64,000 bases of DNA. It comes from Gammaproteobacteria bacterium (GTDB taxonomy: Bacteria > Pseudomonadota > Gammaproteobacteria > HK1). The notes beneath the pieces were generated by a model. The model ran no database searches, was not told the origin of the DNA, and was given only the letters and a program-made list of their open reading frames with translations. How positions within the stretch are numbered: the stretch's first letter is position 1; each line of letters opens with the position of its first letter. The stretch spans positions 54,486 through 118,485 of the forward strand of contig JAJFJV010000013.1 in NCBI GenBank assembly GCA_021773635.1. Reading direction: 5' to 3'. Both the position numbers and the translations under genes were made by a program. Shown here one piece after another: positions 1 to 9,047 of the stretch.

Positions 1-521
1 GGGTGGAGATTGGCGAGGGCACCAAGGTGTGGCACTTCAGCCACATCCTCAAGTCTTCGCATATTGGCCGGGACTGCACCGTGGGCCAGAATGTGGTCAT
101 CGGCCCCAAGGTCACCGTCGGTAACGGTTGCCGCATTCAGAACAACGTTTCCGTTTATAAAGGTGTAACGCTCGAAGATGACGTCTTCTGCGGACCCAGC
201 ATGGTCTTTACCAATGTCATGAACCCCCGCTCCCACGTCTCCCGCAAGGATGAATTCCGTAATACGCTGGTACGCCGGGGCGCAACCATCGGCGCCAATG
301 CCACCGTGGTCTGTGGTCATACCCTGGGGGAGTACTGCTTTATCGGCGCCGGTGCAGTCGTCACCCGAGACGTACCAGCCCATGCCCTCATGATAGGCAA
401 TCCCGCACGCCATGCAGGCTGGATGTGTGCCTGTGGCGAGCGCCTTCCCGAGGATTTTCACTGCGAGGTCTGTGGCAGCGATTACCAACTGGTTGGGAAC
501 AGCCTGGAGCACACTGCATGA
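1..521 (+). CDS. UDP-amino-sugar N-acetyltransferase, WlbB/WbpD-like (5' end outside window)
   Basis: Left-handed beta-helix acetyltransferase built of hexapeptide repeats (IGRDCTVGQNVVIG, VTVGNGCRIQNNVSV and so on). Family members transfer acetyl from acetyl-CoA to the 3-amino group of a UDP-2-acetamido-3-amino hexuronate, giving a di-N-acetylated sugar for surface glycans. The C-terminus carries a small zinc-ribbon-like tail with paired cysteines (CACGERLP...CEVCG), common in WlbB-like proteins. The first in-frame GTG is at 3, but the visible protein starts directly with IGEGTKVWHF, which in relatives is preceded by about 15 residues, so the true start lies upstream of the window. The stop overlaps the start of the next gene (ATGA), indicating translational coupling with the aminotransferase. 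The family is clear; the exact sugar is inferred. Confidence 0.88.
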   Translation, partial: VEIGEGTKVWHFSHILKSSHIGRDCTVGQNVVIGPKVTVGNGCRIQNNVSVYKGVTLEDDVFCGPSMVFTNVMNPRSHVSRKDEFRNTLVRRGATIGANATVVCGHTLGEYCFIGAGAVVTRDVPAHALMIGNPARHAGWMCACGERLPEDFHCEVCGSDYQLVGNSLEHTA

Positions 522-1645
522 GTAACATCCCGTTTATCGATTTACAGGCCCAGTTTCATCACCTGGAAGCGGATATCCGTGCAGGCATCGATGGAGTGCT
601 GGCCCATGGTCGTTTCATCATGGGGCCGGAAGTGGCCGAGCTGGAAACTGCGTTGGCTGACTACGCTGGTGTCAAACACGCCATCACTTGCTCCAGTGGC
701 ACCGATGCCTTGCTGATGCCGCTGATGGCCGGAGATATTGGCCCTGGAGACGCGATCTTCACCACCCCTTTCACCTTTATCGCTACTGCAGAGATCATTG
801 CGATGCTGGGGGCTACCCCTGTCTTTGTGGATATCGACCCAAAAACCTTCAATATCGATCCCGGCAAGCTTGAAGTTGCGGTACAACGGGTGGAAAACGA
901 GGGCACGCTTAAGCCCCGGGGCATCATTCCTGTCGATCTGTTCGGTCTGCCTGCGGACTACGACACTATTAATGCCATTGCGAAAGCCCATGGACTCTTT
1001 GTGCTGGAGGATGCTGCCCAGGGCTTTGGGGGCACCTATAAAGGCCGGTGTGCCGGGAGCCTTGCCGATGTTGCCGCCACCAGCTTTTTCCCCGCCAAGC
1101 CGCTGGGTTGCTACGGTGATGGCGGTGCTATCCTCACCGACGATGGCGAAATGGCCGAGAAGCTTCGTTCCATCCGGGTACATGGCAAGGGCGGAGACAA
1201 GTACGATAACGTGCGTATCGGGATGAACGGTCGCCTCGATACCCTGCAGGCAGCAATATTGCTACCGAAACTCAAGGCTTATCCAGAGGAACTCGCGGCT
1301 CGTCAACGCATTGCTGAACGTTATAACGAGGGATTGAGCGACCTCGTACAGATACCACACATCCCAGCAGGTTATTCCAGCGCCTGGGCGCAGTACTCTA
1401 TCCTTGTGGAAGGGAGAGACGCCTTGCAGGCAAGGTTAAAAATCGCCAATGTTCCCTCTATGGTGTACTACCCCAAGCCCCTGCACCTGCAGGGTACTTT
1501 CCGGCATCTTGGGCATGGCGAGGGTGATTTTCAGTTATCGGAGTCTGTCTCAGAGCGGATCCTGAGTCTTCCCATGGGACCGTATTTGGAGACGACTGAC
1601 CAGAATCATATTATAGATTCTGTGAAGAGTGGACTGGCATCCTGA
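518..1645 (+). CDS. DegT/DnrJ/EryC1/StrS aminotransferase, WlbC/WbpE-like
   Basis: PLP-dependent sugar aminotransferase of 375 residues. It would transfer an amino group, usually from glutamate, to a 3-keto nucleotide sugar, making the substrate for the acetyltransferase encoded just upstream. The PLP lysine is K194 in SFFPAKPLGCYGDGGA; the aspartate that contacts the pyridine nitrogen is in FVLEDAAQ (D165); the N-terminus IPFIDLQAQ is typical of the family. The start at 518 is chosen because it gives this conserved N-terminus and the ATGA overlap; an open frame extends further upstream but only as read-through of the acetyltransferase gene. Together the two genes are the end of a diamino-sugar pathway for the EPS. 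Confidence 0.93.
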   Translation: MSNIPFIDLQAQFHHLEADIRAGIDGVLAHGRFIMGPEVAELETALADYAGVKHAITCSSGTDALLMPLMAGDIGPGDAIFTTPFTFIATAEIIAMLGATPVFVDIDPKTFNIDPGKLEVAVQRVENEGTLKPRGIIPVDLFGLPADYDTINAIAKAHGLFVLEDAAQGFGGTYKGRCAGSLADVAATSFFPAKPLGCYGDGGAILTDDGEMAEKLRSIRVHGKGGDKYDNVRIGMNGRLDTLQAAILLPKLKAYPEELAARQRIAERYNEGLSDLVQIPHIPAGYSSAWAQYSILVEGRDALQARLKIANVPSMVYYPKPLHLQGTFRHLGHGEGDFQLSESVSERILSLPMGPYLETTDQNHIIDSVKSGLAS

Positions 1646-1671
1646 GCTGATATGACAACAAGGTAAAGTTG

Positions 1672-2385
1672 GTGATTCTTTCAGCACTTATTAAAACTCG
1701 ATTCTCCAAGGAACCGCTCCCAAAACTCGCCTTTATATTTTCATTTATTTTATTACTTGCCCCATCCTATTCGATACATGCCAATTCGATTCTGAATTCC
1801 TCCTCGTGCGGACCGGTTAGCACTAAAGACACAGCTGGACCTTACAATTACAGAACAAGGTCTCCAGGAGAAAGATGGCATGTAAATGATGTGAACAAGC
1901 ATCACTATTTCAAGGCGCAGCGTGAAATGAGCAAAAGAAGCCCATTGCCGCAGCGAATTCATAGAGAGCTGAGTTATACCTTGATACGCATCCCTAACCA
2001 TCATCAGGCACTTTTCCTTCTTGCCAGGTTTCACAATCAATTCCCAAAAGAAGAATTTAACCCGCCTGTTGCAGGCGTTTTTTCTGTTTCGCCTGAGTGC
2101 TTCTTTGATCGGGGCATGCGTTTTGTTCCTGATGACCCCTATGTCCCATTGCTTAAGGCCATTTATTACCACAAACGAAAGAGATATAAGAAATCCCTTC
2201 CGGTATACAAGCGCCTCATAGAGAAACATCCCGGGTGGGGAGAGTTACATTATAATCTGGGATTGTTATATGCCGATATGAAAGATTATAAACAGGCGAC
2301 ACTCCATGCTAATAAAGCCCAGGAAAATGGTTATACGCTGCCAGGATTGAAGAACAAGTTGGAAAAGGCAGGGCATAGGCCTTAA
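1672..2385 (+). CDS. Secreted TPR-containing protein of unknown function
   Basis: About 237 residues. An N-terminal hydrophobic stretch (LAFIFSFILLLAPSYSIHA) looks like a signal peptide ending near residue 39. The middle is unremarkable. The last 80 residues contain one or two tetratricopeptide-like units (YKKSLPVYKRLIEKHPGWGELHYNLGLLYADMKDYKQAT). TPRs bind partner proteins, and XrtA EPS loci often hold periplasmic TPR proteins. The start is uncertain: TTG at 1669 and GTG at 1672 are both possible, with a weak AAGG at about 1661. The gene looks more AT-rich than its neighbours and contains a perfect intrinsic-terminator-like hairpin inside the coding frame (2063-2083). I do not recognise the family; a role in EPS assembly is inferred from position only. 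Confidence 0.65.
   Translation: MILSALIKTRFSKEPLPKLAFIFSFILLLAPSYSIHANSILNSSSCGPVSTKDTAGPYNYRTRSPGERWHVNDVNKHHYFKAQREMSKRSPLPQRIHRELSYTLIRIPNHHQALFLLARFHNQFPKEEFNPPVAGVFSVSPECFFDRGMRFVPDDPYVPLLKAIYYHKRKRYKKSLPVYKRLIEKHPGWGELHYNLGLLYADMKDYKQATLHANKAQENGYTLPGLKNKLEKAGHRP
2063..2083 (+). terminator. Terminator-like hairpin inside the TPR gene
   Basis: CGCCTG-TTG-CAGGCG followed directly by six T residues: a perfect 6-bp GC stem, 3-base loop and U-tract on the plus strand. It lies within an open reading frame, where it encodes part of NPPVAGVFSV, so it may attenuate transcription into the downstream genes, or be a chance match. Confidence 0.45.
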
Positions 2386-2430
2386 TCTTGTCAGCTTTAA
2401 TTAATCAGTTAATTGGCACACCCTATATCC

Positions 2431-3723
2431 ATGCCTACCAACAATAATTTCTCTTCTGTCACAACAACCCTGGCTCTAATTCTTGTTGTGGGATTAATTT
2501 ATATTTCACCTGCAAACGCGGCTAGAGGATCCTATAACAATATTGGAGATCGCCGCATTCTGCTGGTTGGCCCGAAACAGAAATATACCTTGCCAAGCCA
2601 GGCAGCACATGTTGCCAGGGATGGTGACATCATTGAGATTACCACGGGAACTTACCGCGGGGATGTAACGGCCTGGAGAGCTAACAACCTCACTATCAAG
2701 GGGGTTGGCGGCCTGGCCACACTGATTGCTGATGGAAAGTCTGTTAGAGGAAAGGCAATCTGGGTAATAAAAGGCAATAATACCCGGATTGAAAATATCA
2801 AGTTTGTCGGTGCGAGGGTTCGGGACAAAAATGGGGCGGGAATACGACAGGAGGGGGCCGGACTGCATCTCTCAAATTGCGTCTTTCGTGACAATGAAGA
2901 AGGCATCCTTTCGGGCAGCAATCTGGAAAGCGATATCGTAATCGAGAATTCGGAGTTCGCCTACAACGGGCACGAAAACGGCAAGTCGCATAATATCTAT
3001 ATTGGCAGGGTGAGAAGCTTCACACTTCGCAACAGCTACATACATCACGCCTATATCGGATCGAATGTAAAAAGCCGGGCACGCACGACCAATATCATCA
3101 ATAATCGCATCATGGATGAACATGATGGCAGGGGAAACTATTCCATCGATATTTCCAACGGCGGAATTGCCTCTGTCAGGGGCAACCTTATACACCAGAG
3201 TCCCTATACCGAGAACTATCACATGATCGCCTTTGGTGCGGAGAAGCTGGCCTACATCCACAACAAACTTGATGTCATCAACAATACCATGGTGAATGAT
3301 CGCAGCAGCGGTCGCTTTATATGGAATCGGAGCAATAGGCCGGCAAAGGTTTATAACAATATTTTTGTTGGTGCCGGAACAATTGTCCGCGGGAGCGCTA
3401 CAGTCCATGGCAATGTTCTGGCGCCACCCTCTTCCTGGAAATCAAGGCTCAAATATTTTCTTACCGGGAATCATCCCGCCTTGTCTGGTTTGAAACTATC
3501 CTCTAATAATCTCATCGTAAAAGAGATTGGTTTTCTAAACCGCCTGCGTTTTGATTACCGTCTGCTGCCAAATTCCCCCGCTATAGATGCCGGCACCCAG
3601 ATATCCGGTCCAGAGCATCAATCCCTGGTACCCGCATTTCAGTACCTGCATCCCCACAGGGCAGTTCCCCGTCCCATAGCAGGGCCCACAGATGCCGGCG
3701 CCTATGAATACAGTACAGAATAA
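2431..3723 (+). CDS. Secreted right-handed parallel beta-helix protein
   Basis: About 430 residues with a signal peptide (LALILVVGLIYISPANAARG, cleavage after ANA). The body repeats short Asn/Gly-rich strands (NNTRIENIKFVGARV, IVIENSEFAYNG, FTLRNSYIHHA, IINNRIMD, INNTMVNDRSS), the pattern of pectate-lyase-like right-handed beta-helices (PbH1 repeats). The C-terminus has NSPAIDAGTQ and TDAGAYEY, a signature seen at the end of many such proteins. Beta-helix proteins in EPS loci are usually polysaccharide lyases, epimerases or surface glycan-binding proteins; I cannot see a decisive catalytic residue set. ATG 2431 is preferred over TTG 2413 because it gives a short signal-peptide n-region; neither has a strong ribosome binding site. 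Confidence 0.8.
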   Translation: MPTNNNFSSVTTTLALILVVGLIYISPANAARGSYNNIGDRRILLVGPKQKYTLPSQAAHVARDGDIIEITTGTYRGDVTAWRANNLTIKGVGGLATLIADGKSVRGKAIWVIKGNNTRIENIKFVGARVRDKNGAGIRQEGAGLHLSNCVFRDNEEGILSGSNLESDIVIENSEFAYNGHENGKSHNIYIGRVRSFTLRNSYIHHAYIGSNVKSRARTTNIINNRIMDEHDGRGNYSIDISNGGIASVRGNLIHQSPYTENYHMIAFGAEKLAYIHNKLDVINNTMVNDRSSGRFIWNRSNRPAKVYNNIFVGAGTIVRGSATVHGNVLAPPSSWKSRLKYFLTGNHPALSGLKLSSNNLIVKEIGFLNRLRFDYRLLPNSPAIDAGTQISGPEHQSLVPAFQYLHPHRAVPRPIAGPTDAGAYEYSTE

Positions 3724-3738
3724 TCTTCTGAGTAAACC

Positions 3739-5331
3739 ATGACCGATCTGCTCCATCGACTCATCGACCATTGGGCCATGCTTACGCCCGATGCCGATGC
3801 CCTTCTATACCAGAACGACACCCTTTCCTATAAGGCATTGGCTGAGGGTGTGGCGAATACTGCTAACGCCCTTTTTGAACTCGGCCTTGAAAAACAGGAA
3901 CGGGTTGGCATTTATCTGGAAAAAAGACTTGAGACAGTTCTGTCTATTTTTGGCGCCTGCCATGCGGGAGGAGTTTTTGTCCCCATCAATCCCCTACTCA
4001 AGGGAGAACAGGTTCAGCACATTCTCAATGACTGCAATATCCGCATACTGATCACTTCCGAAAATCGGCTTGATACGATCGCAACGGTGCTCACCCATTG
4101 CCCGGACCTTCACTCCGTCATCCTGGCAGGAGCATCAAACGACGAATACCCGGCGAAGGGCCGGCTGGGTATTTATTCCTGGGACCCGCTATTCCGGGCG
4201 GGCCTTGAGTCCCGGCGAACCCACCGGGTCATTGATACGGATATGGCCTCAATCATCTACACCTCCGGGAGTACCGGAAAACCCAAGGGTGTCGTCCTGA
4301 CCCACCGGAATATGGTTGCAGGTGCCCGGAGCGTTGCCACCTACCTTGAAAACACATCCGAAGATCGGCTGCTCGCCGCCCTGCCCCTCAGTTTTGATGC
4401 GGGCTTCAGCCAGCTCAGCACAGCATTTCACGCGGGAGCCAGCGTTGCGCTGATGAATTATCTGTTACCACGGGATGTCGTCAATGCGGCCAATCGCTAC
4501 CAGATTACCGGCCTCGGTGCGGTGCCACCCATGTGGATCCCTCTCTCCCGCCAGACCTGGCCCGAAGATGTCATAAACAATCTCCGTTACATCACCAATA
4601 CCGGTGGCGCTATGCCGCGCAGTACCGTTGATGCCCTGCGCAAGGCGCTGCCAGAAACCCGTGTTTTTCTCATGTATGGTCTCACCGAAGCCTTTCGCTC
4701 CACCTATTTGCCACCGGATGAAATCGATCAGCGTCCGGACTCCATCGGTAAGGCCATTCCCAATACCGAGATTATGGTGGTTCGGCAGGATGGTAGCCCC
4801 TGCGCCCCCAATGAGCCGGGGGAGCTCATTCACCGGGGCGCCCTCGTTGCCCGTGGTTACTGGAACGATCCCGAGCGCACCGCTTTGCGCTTTCGCCCGG
4901 TCCCCAGAGAAGAGGACGGCATTCCCGGACAGGAACTATCGGTCTGGTCTGGAGATACGGTGCGGATGGATGAAGACGGCTACCTCTATTTCATCGGCCG
5001 CGAGGATGAAATGATCAAGACATCCGGCTACCGCGTGAGTCCTACCGAGGTGGAGGAGGCGCTCTATCGTACCGGCATGGTGCACGAGGCGGTCGTTTTT
5101 GGGGCTCCCCATCCAGAACTTGGCCAGGGTATCGCTGCCATTACTGTTCCTGTTGATAAAGATGACTTCTCGGAACAAAAGTTGTTGAATGCACTGAAAC
5201 CGTTGCTGCCGAACTTCATGCTTCCCGCTTATGTGGATGTCCGCGAGTCGCTGCCCCGCAATCCTAACGGCAAGATTGACCGCGCCACCGTTTCCGGCAG
5301 CTTCACAGCCCTTTTTGAAAATAACGAATGA
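3739..5331 (+). CDS. Acyl-CoA ligase (AMP-forming), exosortase A system-associated
   Basis: Adenylate-forming enzyme of 530 residues, like the XrtA-linked family TIGR03098. It activates a carboxylic acid with ATP and would pass the acyl group to CoA or a carrier protein. The P-loop YTSGSTGKPKG is at residues 174-184, the A5-type motif is LMYGLTEAFRS, the hinge motif is SGDTVRMDEDGYLYFIGREDEMIKTSGYRVSP, and the catalytic lysine is in NPNGKIDR near residue 513. It belongs to a set that also includes the PLP decarboxylase (10157), the acyl carrier protein (16144) and the two hydrolases (14417, 15300) of this window. The natural substrate is not known. ATGA overlap with the next gene. Confidence 0.93.
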   Translation: MTDLLHRLIDHWAMLTPDADALLYQNDTLSYKALAEGVANTANALFELGLEKQERVGIYLEKRLETVLSIFGACHAGGVFVPINPLLKGEQVQHILNDCNIRILITSENRLDTIATVLTHCPDLHSVILAGASNDEYPAKGRLGIYSWDPLFRAGLESRRTHRVIDTDMASIIYTSGSTGKPKGVVLTHRNMVAGARSVATYLENTSEDRLLAALPLSFDAGFSQLSTAFHAGASVALMNYLLPRDVVNAANRYQITGLGAVPPMWIPLSRQTWPEDVINNLRYITNTGGAMPRSTVDALRKALPETRVFLMYGLTEAFRSTYLPPDEIDQRPDSIGKAIPNTEIMVVRQDGSPCAPNEPGELIHRGALVARGYWNDPERTALRFRPVPREEDGIPGQELSVWSGDTVRMDEDGYLYFIGREDEMIKTSGYRVSPTEVEEALYRTGMVHEAVVFGAPHPELGQGIAAITVPVDKDDFSEQKLLNALKPLLPNFMLPAYVDVRESLPRNPNGKIDRATVSGSFTALFENNE

Positions 5332-6593
5332 GCCTCGATGGCAGCACGCCCCATGCCCTAAGCGGGGAAACTGGAGAGCACCATTTGGGAACTTCCGGTA
5401 TCCAGCATCATTTAGTTCCGGCTCACACCACCCTGCGCTTCCAGGATCTGTATCGTCAACAAAACAACGCCACCATCAGGCTTCTGAACGAATCCGGTCT
5501 GCTCTATACCTATAATGGCCGGGGAGCTATTTGGCAACTACTGCTCAGCCTGAAAAACAGCACTCGCAAGACGGTACTCATACCCGCCTTTCATTGCCCA
5601 AGCATGGTATTTGCGGCTATTGATGCGGGTTTTAGTCCGGCCTACTATGGTATCGATGACAATCTGGAGATCGATCATGAAGATCTGCTGGCTAAGCTCG
5701 ATCGGCATGTTGCGGCAGTGCTCACAGTCAATTACTTCGGATTTCCGGCAGATCTCGAATGTTTAAAGAGCGCATGCAAGGACGCGGGCATAATGCTCAT
5801 CGAGGATTGTGCCCATTCCTTCTATTACGCCAATCCTCTTCGCCTTGCCGGTGAACGAGGTGATGCAGCAGTCTTCAGCTTTCGGAAAACGCTACCCTGC
5901 GGAACCGGCGGCGGTATGCGTATAAATAATCCGAGCATTCACATCGACATTCCAGAGGCACGCAGGCCCCTTTCCGAATCGCTGCAGAATCTCAAAGGAT
6001 TGGGGGAAGAAGTGTTGGCCAATAGCCGTTACGAGCACCTGAAGCGCGCTTACGATCGCATTGAAGGAATCAGGACATCCTTCGGAAAGAGTGCATATGA
6101 GGAACCGGATAAATCAGCAACCCAAGGTACCTCTGAATATCTTTCCAGTTACCGGTTTCACAAATCCCATGGAATTACCCGGATTCCCTGGTCCACTCAG
6201 CAATTGCTAAACAGGGCATGCCTGGAAGATATATCCAAACAACGGCAGGCCAACTATCGGACAGCTTCTGAAATAATTCAGGAGACCTCTGGATTGAAGG
6301 TTTTATTTTCACAACTACCGAAACATGTCGTTCCGTGGTGTTTTCCTGTATTGATGGATAGCCGTAGCAACATTGACCATAAGTTGCGTGTTCGTGGAGT
6401 GCCGCTATTTACCCATGGCGAGACACTCCATCCCTCTCTCCTTGAGCTTGCCACCACAGAGCCCGATATGGTTGCCAGGGCACGTAATATATCGGAGCGC
6501 ATACTGTGCTTTTCCATACATCAAAATCTTTCAGAATCCGAAGTAAGTGCGTACTGCGCTACAGTCAATAGCTTCAATGTAGCCAGTAGTTAA
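5328..6593 (+). CDS. DegT/DnrJ/EryC1/StrS-family PLP enzyme
   Basis: 421 residues, fold type I PLP enzyme. Family landmarks: LIEDCAHS with D160, and SFRKTLPCGTGGGM with the Schiff-base lysine at K187, so it should be catalytically competent. The N-terminal 35 residues lack similarity to the usual start, but the ATG at 5328 overlaps the ligase stop (ATGA), supporting it. It is more diverged than the 518 gene and lacks the typical sugar-aminotransferase N-terminal motif. Lying between the acyl ligase and the acyltransferase-like gene, it may act on the same tailoring building block rather than on the diamino-sugar; this is inference. Confidence 0.82.
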   Translation: MSLDGSTPHALSGETGEHHLGTSGIQHHLVPAHTTLRFQDLYRQQNNATIRLLNESGLLYTYNGRGAIWQLLLSLKNSTRKTVLIPAFHCPSMVFAAIDAGFSPAYYGIDDNLEIDHEDLLAKLDRHVAAVLTVNYFGFPADLECLKSACKDAGIMLIEDCAHSFYYANPLRLAGERGDAAVFSFRKTLPCGTGGGMRINNPSIHIDIPEARRPLSESLQNLKGLGEEVLANSRYEHLKRAYDRIEGIRTSFGKSAYEEPDKSATQGTSEYLSSYRFHKSHGITRIPWSTQQLLNRACLEDISKQRQANYRTASEIIQETSGLKVLFSQLPKHVVPWCFPVLMDSRSNIDHKLRVRGVPLFTHGETLHPSLLELATTEPDMVARARNISERILCFSIHQNLSESEVSAYCATVNSFNVASS

Positions 6594-6614
6594 GGAGCGA
6601 ATGGTTCATTCCCG

Positions 6615-7730
6615 ATGCAAATCGAAATATACAATAATATAAACGATCTTGAGCCCGTCTCGTCTTCGTGGAATCACCTGGTCGAGAAACAGGCGAAGGA
6701 AATTGATGGACCTGGCCCTACCAGCACTTTCGATTGTGTGCGCCTGCTTTGCGAAACTCACCTTCCAGACTCATCCCTGAACATTCTGGTAGCGCGTGAG
6801 GACGGTAATATCCGGGGAATCATGCCGCTCTATAACGGGATGACACCATTTTCCCTTGGCGAGAGACAAGAGTTGGCAACCGTTCCCGGCCTGTACCCCG
6901 TTCGTGTGGGCCTGATCGCGGAACCCGGCTACGAAACAAAATTTGCTACAGAGCTCCTTGGCACTCTTCGGGATATTGATGCCAGGTGGGATGTGTTGTT
7001 ACTGAACGCAGTCAGCGGAAGTACATCAGATAAAGCGCTCCAGGATGCGGTGGACAGACTTTCCATGGAACCGTATCCGGTAGACTCAGCTGCATCTCCC
7101 TACATGCAGCTTCCGGAATCGTCACAGCATTATCGTGATTCCATGAGTTCGAAACTGGCAAAAAATATTCGCTGGTGTGCCAGACGGCTTGACAAGATAG
7201 GCGACCTGACCATGGAGACAGTGACAGATTCCGGACAGGTGGAAGGCTTTCTTTCCGATCTGACCCTTGTGGAAAAGTCATCCTGGAAAGAGGACTCCTT
7301 GACCTCACTTACCACCAACCCGCGGCAAATGGAGTTTCATGAAAAGCTGGCACCAGTTGCAGCACGTAACAAATGGCTACGTTCCTACGTGCTGAGAGTG
7401 GGGGAAAAAGCAGTGGCTTATCAATTTGGACTGCTATTCTCGGGAACCTACTATCTGCTGAAAACGAGCTATGCAAACGACCTTGGAAAATTCAGTCCCG
7501 GCTCGGTTCTTACTCACAGGATTATAGAAGATCTTTGCGATGCGGAGGACAAGGTCAATCTATTCGATTTCATGGGAAAGTGTGAACAGTACAAGATGAG
7601 ATGGACCAGCGATACCTATACCAGGCAGGTATATGCTATCCATAACTTGACCTGGAGAGGCCACCTGCATAAGTTTCGCGGCAAACTCTCCGCATCCCTC
7701 CGCCGTACAACCAAACCAGCCGGTGCCTGA
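6615..7730 (+). CDS. BioF2/FemAB-like GNAT-fold acyltransferase
   Basis: 371 residues with a C-terminal acetyltransferase domain of the BioF2-like/FemAB type (about residues 180-330: LAKNIRWCARRLDKIGDL ... SYVLRVGEKAVAYQFGLLFSGTYYLLKTSY ... FDFMGKCEQYKMRW). Such proteins occur repeatedly in XrtA EPS loci and probably add acyl or aminoacyl groups to the glycan. The start is odd: the good Shine-Dalgarno AAGGAG (6592-6597) sits 17 bases before ATG 6615 but only 3 bases before an out-of-frame ATG at 6601 that opens a 13-codon leader peptide. In-frame, no earlier start is available because a TAA sits at 6591. A second, diverged copy is at 9048. Confidence 0.83.
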   Translation: MQIEIYNNINDLEPVSSSWNHLVEKQAKEIDGPGPTSTFDCVRLLCETHLPDSSLNILVAREDGNIRGIMPLYNGMTPFSLGERQELATVPGLYPVRVGLIAEPGYETKFATELLGTLRDIDARWDVLLLNAVSGSTSDKALQDAVDRLSMEPYPVDSAASPYMQLPESSQHYRDSMSSKLAKNIRWCARRLDKIGDLTMETVTDSGQVEGFLSDLTLVEKSSWKEDSLTSLTTNPRQMEFHEKLAPVAARNKWLRSYVLRVGEKAVAYQFGLLFSGTYYLLKTSYANDLGKFSPGSVLTHRIIEDLCDAEDKVNLFDFMGKCEQYKMRWTSDTYTRQVYAIHNLTWRGHLHKFRGKLSASLRRTTKPAGA

Positions 7731-7782
7731 GTATCCCTCGGTACGTTTCAGCATCTATTAGGCAGTTGATATCTATACGGTA

Positions 7783-9045
7783 ATGGCCAAGCGCGTTCTC
7801 CTTATCGCCTATCACTTTCCACCGATTCGTGGAAGCAGTGGGATGCAGCGTACCCTTGCCTTCTCCCGTTTCCTTCCGAAGTATGGCTGGGAACCACTTG
7901 TCTTGAGCGTACACCCCCGTGCTTATAGTGATACTGGAAAAGATCTGCTTGCCCTGTTGCCGCAGGAACTCAAGATCTCACGCGCGCAGGCCTGGGATAC
8001 AGCCCGCCATCTCGCCTGGCGCGGCCGTTATGCAGACCGAATGGCATTACCTGATCGCTGGATTAGCTGGCTTCCCGGAGGAGTGACCTCGGGTTTACGC
8101 CTGATAAGAAAATACCGGCCACAGGCGATATGGTCGACCTATCCAGTCGCTACCGCGCACCTGATCGGATGGACGCTTAAGAAATGCACCGGGATTCCCT
8201 GGATAGCGGACTTCCGTGACCCAATGGTTGAGAAGAATCCGCGTACCGGTGCTATAACACCTTTGGACACTTCGCTTCGCCGGGCACGGCTCTTTGTTGA
8301 AAGACGTTGTGTGGAAAAAGCTGACCGCCTGGCTTTTTGTACCAAGGGAGCATCGAGCATATGCCAGGAACGCTACCCGACCATAGCACCGGAAAAATCC
8401 CATGTTATTCCGAATGGCTATGATGAGGAAAGTTTCCAGAAAGCAGAAGAACACATCCCATCCGGAAAATCAGGCGACAGGCCTGTTACCCTGCTCCACA
8501 GCGGTATTCTTTATCCAACACCAGACCGCGACCCAAGCCATTTCTTCGCCGCCGTTGCTGATCTAAAAAAGCAAGGCATACTTGTCCCGGAAAAAGTACA
8601 ATTTATACTGCGTGCATCGGGCCACGATGGTCACTATGCCCCCATTATTAATAAGTTGGGAATCTCCGACCTCGTCCGGCTAGCCCCCGCCCTTCCCTAT
8701 GAAAAAGCGCTTGCTGAAATGCTCTCTGCTGATGGCCTCCTGCTATTCCAAGGATATACCTCAAACCCGGCCATACCCGCCAAGCTATATGAATATCTTC
8801 GTGCAGGAAAGCCGGTGATCGCGATGGCCGACCAGGACGGAGAAACGGTAGCTCTGCTTAAAGCACTGGGCTCTCGATATATCTTCTCCATCGAGGATGC
8901 TGATGCTATAGCTGATGGCCTTTCCTGCTTCCTGTCCGATCTGGATAAAAAAAAGGTAACGGTTCCCGACAAGTCCGCTATTTCGCGGTTCGACCGCCGG
9001 CGAGAGACCGGGCTTCTCGCTAATTTACTGGATGGTTTGAAATAG
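7783..9045 (+). CDS. Glycosyltransferase family 4 protein (paralogue of 13179-14423)
   Basis: 420 residues with the two-Rossmann GT-B plan. The N-terminus VLLIAYHFPPIRGSSGMQRT is the acceptor-side glycine-rich motif of GT4 enzymes; the donor-side region is IPAKLYEYLRAGKPVIAMAD near residue 330, where the conserved glutamate contacts the nucleotide. It would transfer a sugar to the growing lipid-linked EPS repeat unit in the cytoplasm. It closely resembles the minus-strand gene at 13179-14423 throughout the N-terminal third (AYHFPP...GWEPLVLSVHPRAY against AYHFPP...GWKPVVLSIHPRAY). The next gene starts 2 bases after its stop. Confidence 0.9.
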   Translation: MAKRVLLIAYHFPPIRGSSGMQRTLAFSRFLPKYGWEPLVLSVHPRAYSDTGKDLLALLPQELKISRAQAWDTARHLAWRGRYADRMALPDRWISWLPGGVTSGLRLIRKYRPQAIWSTYPVATAHLIGWTLKKCTGIPWIADFRDPMVEKNPRTGAITPLDTSLRRARLFVERRCVEKADRLAFCTKGASSICQERYPTIAPEKSHVIPNGYDEESFQKAEEHIPSGKSGDRPVTLLHSGILYPTPDRDPSHFFAAVADLKKQGILVPEKVQFILRASGHDGHYAPIINKLGISDLVRLAPALPYEKALAEMLSADGLLLFQGYTSNPAIPAKLYEYLRAGKPVIAMADQDGETVALLKALGSRYIFSIEDADAIADGLSCFLSDLDKKKVTVPDKSAISRFDRRRETGLLANLLDGLK

Positions 9046-9047
9046 AA

